Assembly (NCBI GenBank): GCA_034433615.1
Contig: DAOUAJ010000392.1
Coordinates: forward strand, 1-8,324
Length of the DNA stretch: 8,324 bases
Direction: 5' to 3'
Source: DAOUAJ01 sp034433615
GTDB taxonomy: Bacteria > Chloroflexota > Anaerolineae > DUEN01
Part shown: positions 7,001-8,324 of the stretch, in pieces
Numbering within the stretch: position 1 is the stretch's first letter
Layout: each line of letters opens with the position of its first letter
Translations under genes and position numbers: made by a program
The notes under the pieces: generated by a model
Told to the model about the DNA's origin: nothing
Database searches by the model: none
What the model saw: the letters and a program-made list of their open reading frames with translations, nothing else

Positions 7001-7789
7001 AACGACTGGAATATCATGTGGGAGTTTGCCCCCTATTATGGCCTCCAAAACCCGCGCGAGGTCTGTATCAAGGCCTGGTGCGACGACCCCTACACCTACG
7101 AGGAGACGATCTGCGGCAAGCGGTTGGTCGATCCCGATGGCTACATCTTTGACGTCACCAAGGGTCTCGACGTAGGCGTGACCACCGTGCCCGGGGTGAC
7201 CGTCACCTGCATGATGTCCTCCACCGAGTGGGGCGGCTGGGTGCCCTGGCCGGCCCACTGGTACATGCAAAAGAACCCCCAGGTAACCGGCGACGACGGC
7301 TATTTTGCCTTCTTCACCCCGCCCGGCCACTACTACGTCCAGGTGGAGGGCCTTCCCGGCTATCAGGCGTGGCGCAGCCCGGCCGTCGAGGTGATCTCGG
7401 AGATCGTGCACGTCAACGTGCCCTACACCCCCTGGCCGGCGGGGGAGGCAGCCCAGGTCATCCTCACGCCCGACGGCCCGGATCCGCAGGTGATCACCGT
7501 GCCGGCGGGCAGCAGCGTCGAATGGCTCTCGACGCTGAGGGCAACGGACGACGCCGATGACCTGGTGCGCTGGACCGAGAACCCGATCCTGCGGCCGTTG
7601 AGCGCCCTGGACCCCATCAGCCACACGCTGGGCTGGGACGGCGGGATGCTGGCGCCGGGCCGCGTCTACCGGCGGCAGTTCCCCGTGCCGGGCAGTTATG
7701 CCTACAGTGACGGGGCCGGGCACAGCGGGACGGTCGTGGTCCGGGGATACGTCTACCTGCCGCTGGTGGTGTGCAGCTATCGGCCGTAG
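4049..7789 (+). CDS. Large secreted beta-helix multidomain surface protein
   Basis: A 1246-residue exported protein. Residues 1-55 are a long signal peptide with hydrophobic core ALGLSLALAALLLLVLGL. Residues about 90-620 are a right-handed parallel beta-helix. They begin with a duplicated unit (92-220 and 282-410, both with EAIGT/EALGT, QPxTxTSVxDSG, VRYxGxGNSLGL) and continue as short rungs (FTMTHSLFQNNEGG, ITLTHNLFQGNAGG, VTLINNVFIAQS). Residues 641-668 (DIDGEARPQ, PDLGADE) match the choice-of-anchor Q type motif. A DUF11-like beta domain follows at about 675-800, an Ig-like domain at about 813-895, an unrecognised domain at 900-1025 (many Trp, Cys), a carboxypeptidase-regulatory-like domain at about 1025-1125, and a cupredoxin-like domain at about 1145-1232. 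The tail is VYLPLVVCSYRP. The Shine-Dalgarno is weak (AGGGGG, 4036-4041). It follows the small protein by 21 bases. No polysaccharide-lyase catalytic set is evident, so adhesion or cell-wall structure is likelier than enzymatic activity. Confidence 0.9.
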   Translation: MGVQKTNKRQLIGLSAGSELALSGVKGQALGLSLALAALLLLVLGLTATSTGLAAHSERLRTDLQNCVPGPHSGPLVVSQTWCLADSPHILNGDVTVNAGVVLTIEAGVTVKAGDNIELKMLGRLEAIGTVTQPITLTSVTDSGPWQWAGLLFDGASAGGDLEHVTVRYSGDGNSLGLNASAVLVRNVAPGQVRIAASRVVDNRKGLWLIDSHTTVSDTLFSGVADANQYPLEIQGASSVVTLTANTFTANPRNRVLLQPGAMMGADATLVPQIGLDGYELAGDFTVPAGRTLAVAPGVTVMADNSRELLVQGHLEALGTPTQPVTFTSVADSGAQQWTGLAFDGGTGHLNYTTVRYGGGGNSLGLAAAGVVARNVTAGEVLLEHSSLITSCGFVAQDSHMSFISSTLSGNGGEACSNVQGMHLKGSGTVFTMTHSLFQNNEGGILFWLGDARATFDHNRFIGNGDDLFPVLSVSSASPVITLTHNLFQGNAGGLRYTEGDGKVTLINNVFIAQSTYPALMIATHLTAIHNTFAHNRGQECDPYWCKQEAIWIASDHYPEPYRVVFTNTIIADHITGIVLCRGPLQMDNTLWYSNTVNVLLDASGCGGGVLTETGHLEGPAAFAGDGYHLTCGSVALQAGVDAGVGDDIDGEARPQPAGTMPDLGADESPCAVAGEFTAVKSALPPQWVVSPDPGAPGGYQGYLRQRYMVNYHYHSSPAVLPPLDVAVTDTLPAELTFVAEDHQPAMDFSQQGQQFTWQTLSPVQEGEFGWIWMEGVDEDPLAGESLVNTAELQAGDWHFALEASSQVPLFAPFLISPQNGETCIGPVLVRGLAQPGVTVQVLDAANSVITETVADAGGAFTATFFYPSDATWVIKARACAGGPCSASSQPVTLTPQQSFLCPQTTSWEVGDYSFWFRDQSGWLSTQDFLLPTIAAYNLTTTLRVVISTHWLDLPLGRGQSCSDPLVWATYDGQGAILIDKRQINDWNIMWEFAPYYGLQNPREVCIKAWCDDPYTYEETICGKRLVDPDGYIFDVTKGLDVGVTTVPGVTVTCMMSSTEWGGWVPWPAHWYMQKNPQVTGDDGYFAFFTPPGHYYVQVEGLPGYQAWRSPAVEVISEIVHVNVPYTPWPAGEAAQVILTPDGPDPQVITVPAGSSVEWLSTLRATDDADDLVRWTENPILRPLSALDPISHTLGWDGGMLAPGRVYRRQFPVPGSYAYSDGAGHSGTVVVRGYVYLPLVVCSYRP
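4086..4129. repeat. Palindromic repeat within the signal-peptide n-region
   Basis: GCTCAG (4098-4103) pairs with CTGAGC (4112-4117), and outer arms CCTT (4087-4090) and AAGG (4124-4127) also match. The layout CCTTTCGG..GGCTCAG..GCCCTGAGCGG..GAAGGGG closely resembles a dispersed intergenic repeat known in many GC-rich bacteria (GCTCAGGxxAAGCCTGAGC with CTTCG/CGAAG flanks). It encodes roughly residues 13-27 of the beta-helix protein (LSAGSELALSGVKG), between the K/R-rich start and the hydrophobic core. The dispersed nature cannot be shown from one window. Confidence 0.5.
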
Positions 7790-7817
7790 AGTTTCACATG
7801 GCAAAAGGAGGTTTCTT

Positions 7818-8086
7818 ATGGAGTGCCCACCAGGCAAGTGGATCTGTCGTTGCATTGGGATTGTCCTGATGGTAGGCTCCGTCCTGGCGCTATCGGTGGC
7901 CGCCGCCGCCACCGCTGGCGCCCCCGGCTGGATGCAGAGCGGCGCCAGCGGCTTTGGCCAGCCCGATACATCGGCACCCTCAACTTGGTGGATGGCAGCC
8001 AGGTCTGGCGGCGGCTGCACCTGACCCACCTGCCGCTAGTGTTCAAAGACTACGTTTCTTCGGGCAATCTGGGTTCCAGGCCCTGA
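7818..8086 (+). pseudogene. Frameshifted short secreted protein with LPLV tail
   Basis: A strong Shine-Dalgarno AAGGAGG (7805-7811) lies 6 bases before the ATG, 28 bases after the beta-helix gene stop. The frame opens with a signal peptide (CIGIVLMVGSVLALSVAAAATA) and GAPGWMQSGASGFGQPD, then reads nonsense to a stop at 8022-8024. In the -1 frame the text continues sensibly from about 7970 as IGTLNLVDGSQVWRRLHLTHLPLVFKDY, ending at 8084-8086. One base lost near 7950-7972 explains this. The restored product, about 88-90 residues, resembles the start of Chloroflexota proteins with 'W.Q....GFG.p.n..i..l....g..vWR' repeats, joined directly to a C-terminal LPLVFKDY tail. Ten residues follow the tail, unlike the other two carriers. 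A sequencing error is the main alternative. Function unknown. Confidence 0.6.
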
Positions 8087-8324
8087 GAGACCAAGACCCT
8101 TGAGGTCTACCCATTATGGCTAAAGAATCCATCGAAGCCTTATCTGCGAGATCGCGCCCGCGCCATCTTACGAGTCGCAGATGGGGAACCAGGTAGCCAA
8201 GATGCTACGAACACCTGTGGATCGGCACAAAGCCAGGGCCGAGCGCATCCCCGACCCAGGGCAGCGGCGCACCTATTTGGAGTCCCCCATCCACGATCCG
8301 TGATGGGGCCTGGCCCTCGCCCCT
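8087..8324. other. Mostly non-coding tail, possible decayed gene fragment
   Basis: No convincing gene is present. A weak 5-bp stem, AGACC (8094-8098) with GGTCT (8104-8108), follows the broken secreted gene and may be a transcript-end structure, but there is no T-run. The + frame from 8121 to a stop at 8301-8303 includes HKARAERIPDPGQRRTYLES (8217-8276). This faintly resembles the 'L..RAARIPDPALRRSFLENVP.HREI' C-terminus of TPR/ATPase regulators common in Chloroflexota. If so, it is a short remnant without its own start signals. I see nothing else supportable here. Confidence 0.3.

Noticed and set aside
5846..8029. 727-codon open frame on the - strand opposite the beta-helix gene
   Set aside because: The + frame encodes a protein with clear signal peptide, beta-helix rungs and domains. 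The antisense product has low-complexity composition typical of GC-rich shadows and no recognisable motif.
8088..8108. Intrinsic terminator after the broken secreted gene
   Set aside because: The stem is only 5 bp and is followed by ACCCATTATGG with no T-run, so it is noted only as a weak structure.

Overview
The window is GC-rich DNA (by eye well over 60%) with a single dominant coding strand (+). It encodes mostly secreted or surface proteins plus one transcriptional regulator. Three features suggest a Chloroflexota genome of the Anaerolineae/Caldilineae type: short secreted proteins ending in a YLPLV-like tail, a TPR regulator with a SARP-type winged helix and BTAD domain, and a beta-helix/'choice-of-anchor' surface protein. 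This assignment is inference from gene style; no marker gene is present.

Layout. (1) 52-1320: a secreted, modular, fiber-like protein. It is followed, with overlapping stop and start, by a 91-residue secreted protein (1320-1595) ending in TYLPCVLRHFP. (2) 1596-1756: an intergenic region with a perfect 15-bp inverted repeat, a C-rich tract (G-quadruplex motif on the - strand), and a strong extended -10 promoter whose expected start falls on the next ATG, so the mRNA should be leaderless. (3) 1757-3697: a 646-residue regulator with TPR-like helical repeats followed by a C-terminal winged helix and BTAD domain. (4) 3698-3823: an intergenic region with AATGACC heptamers, a 10-bp stem-loop, and a 9-bp direct repeat of 11-bp period sitting 8 bp upstream of a weak -10. 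This is the spacing described for SARP binding sites. (5) 3824-4027: a 67-residue small protein, followed after 21 bp by a 1246-residue secreted beta-helix multidomain protein (4049-7789). This ends in VYLPLVVCSYRP and carries a dispersed-repeat-like palindrome inside its signal-peptide n-region. (6) 7818-8086: a secreted short protein broken by a frameshift, with LPLVFKDY near its end. (7) 8087-8324: mostly non-coding or decayed sequence with a weak resemblance to a regulator C-terminus.

Working model (inference): the regulator gene lies between two clusters of secreted proteins. It may control the downstream cluster through the 11-bp-period repeats just beyond its own stop codon. Three of the secreted products share a C-terminal [YH]LP-x-V-x-x-x-[FY] tail that could be a sorting or anchoring signal. 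The regulator-operator-surface protein arrangement and the shared tail are the most interesting parts of the window.
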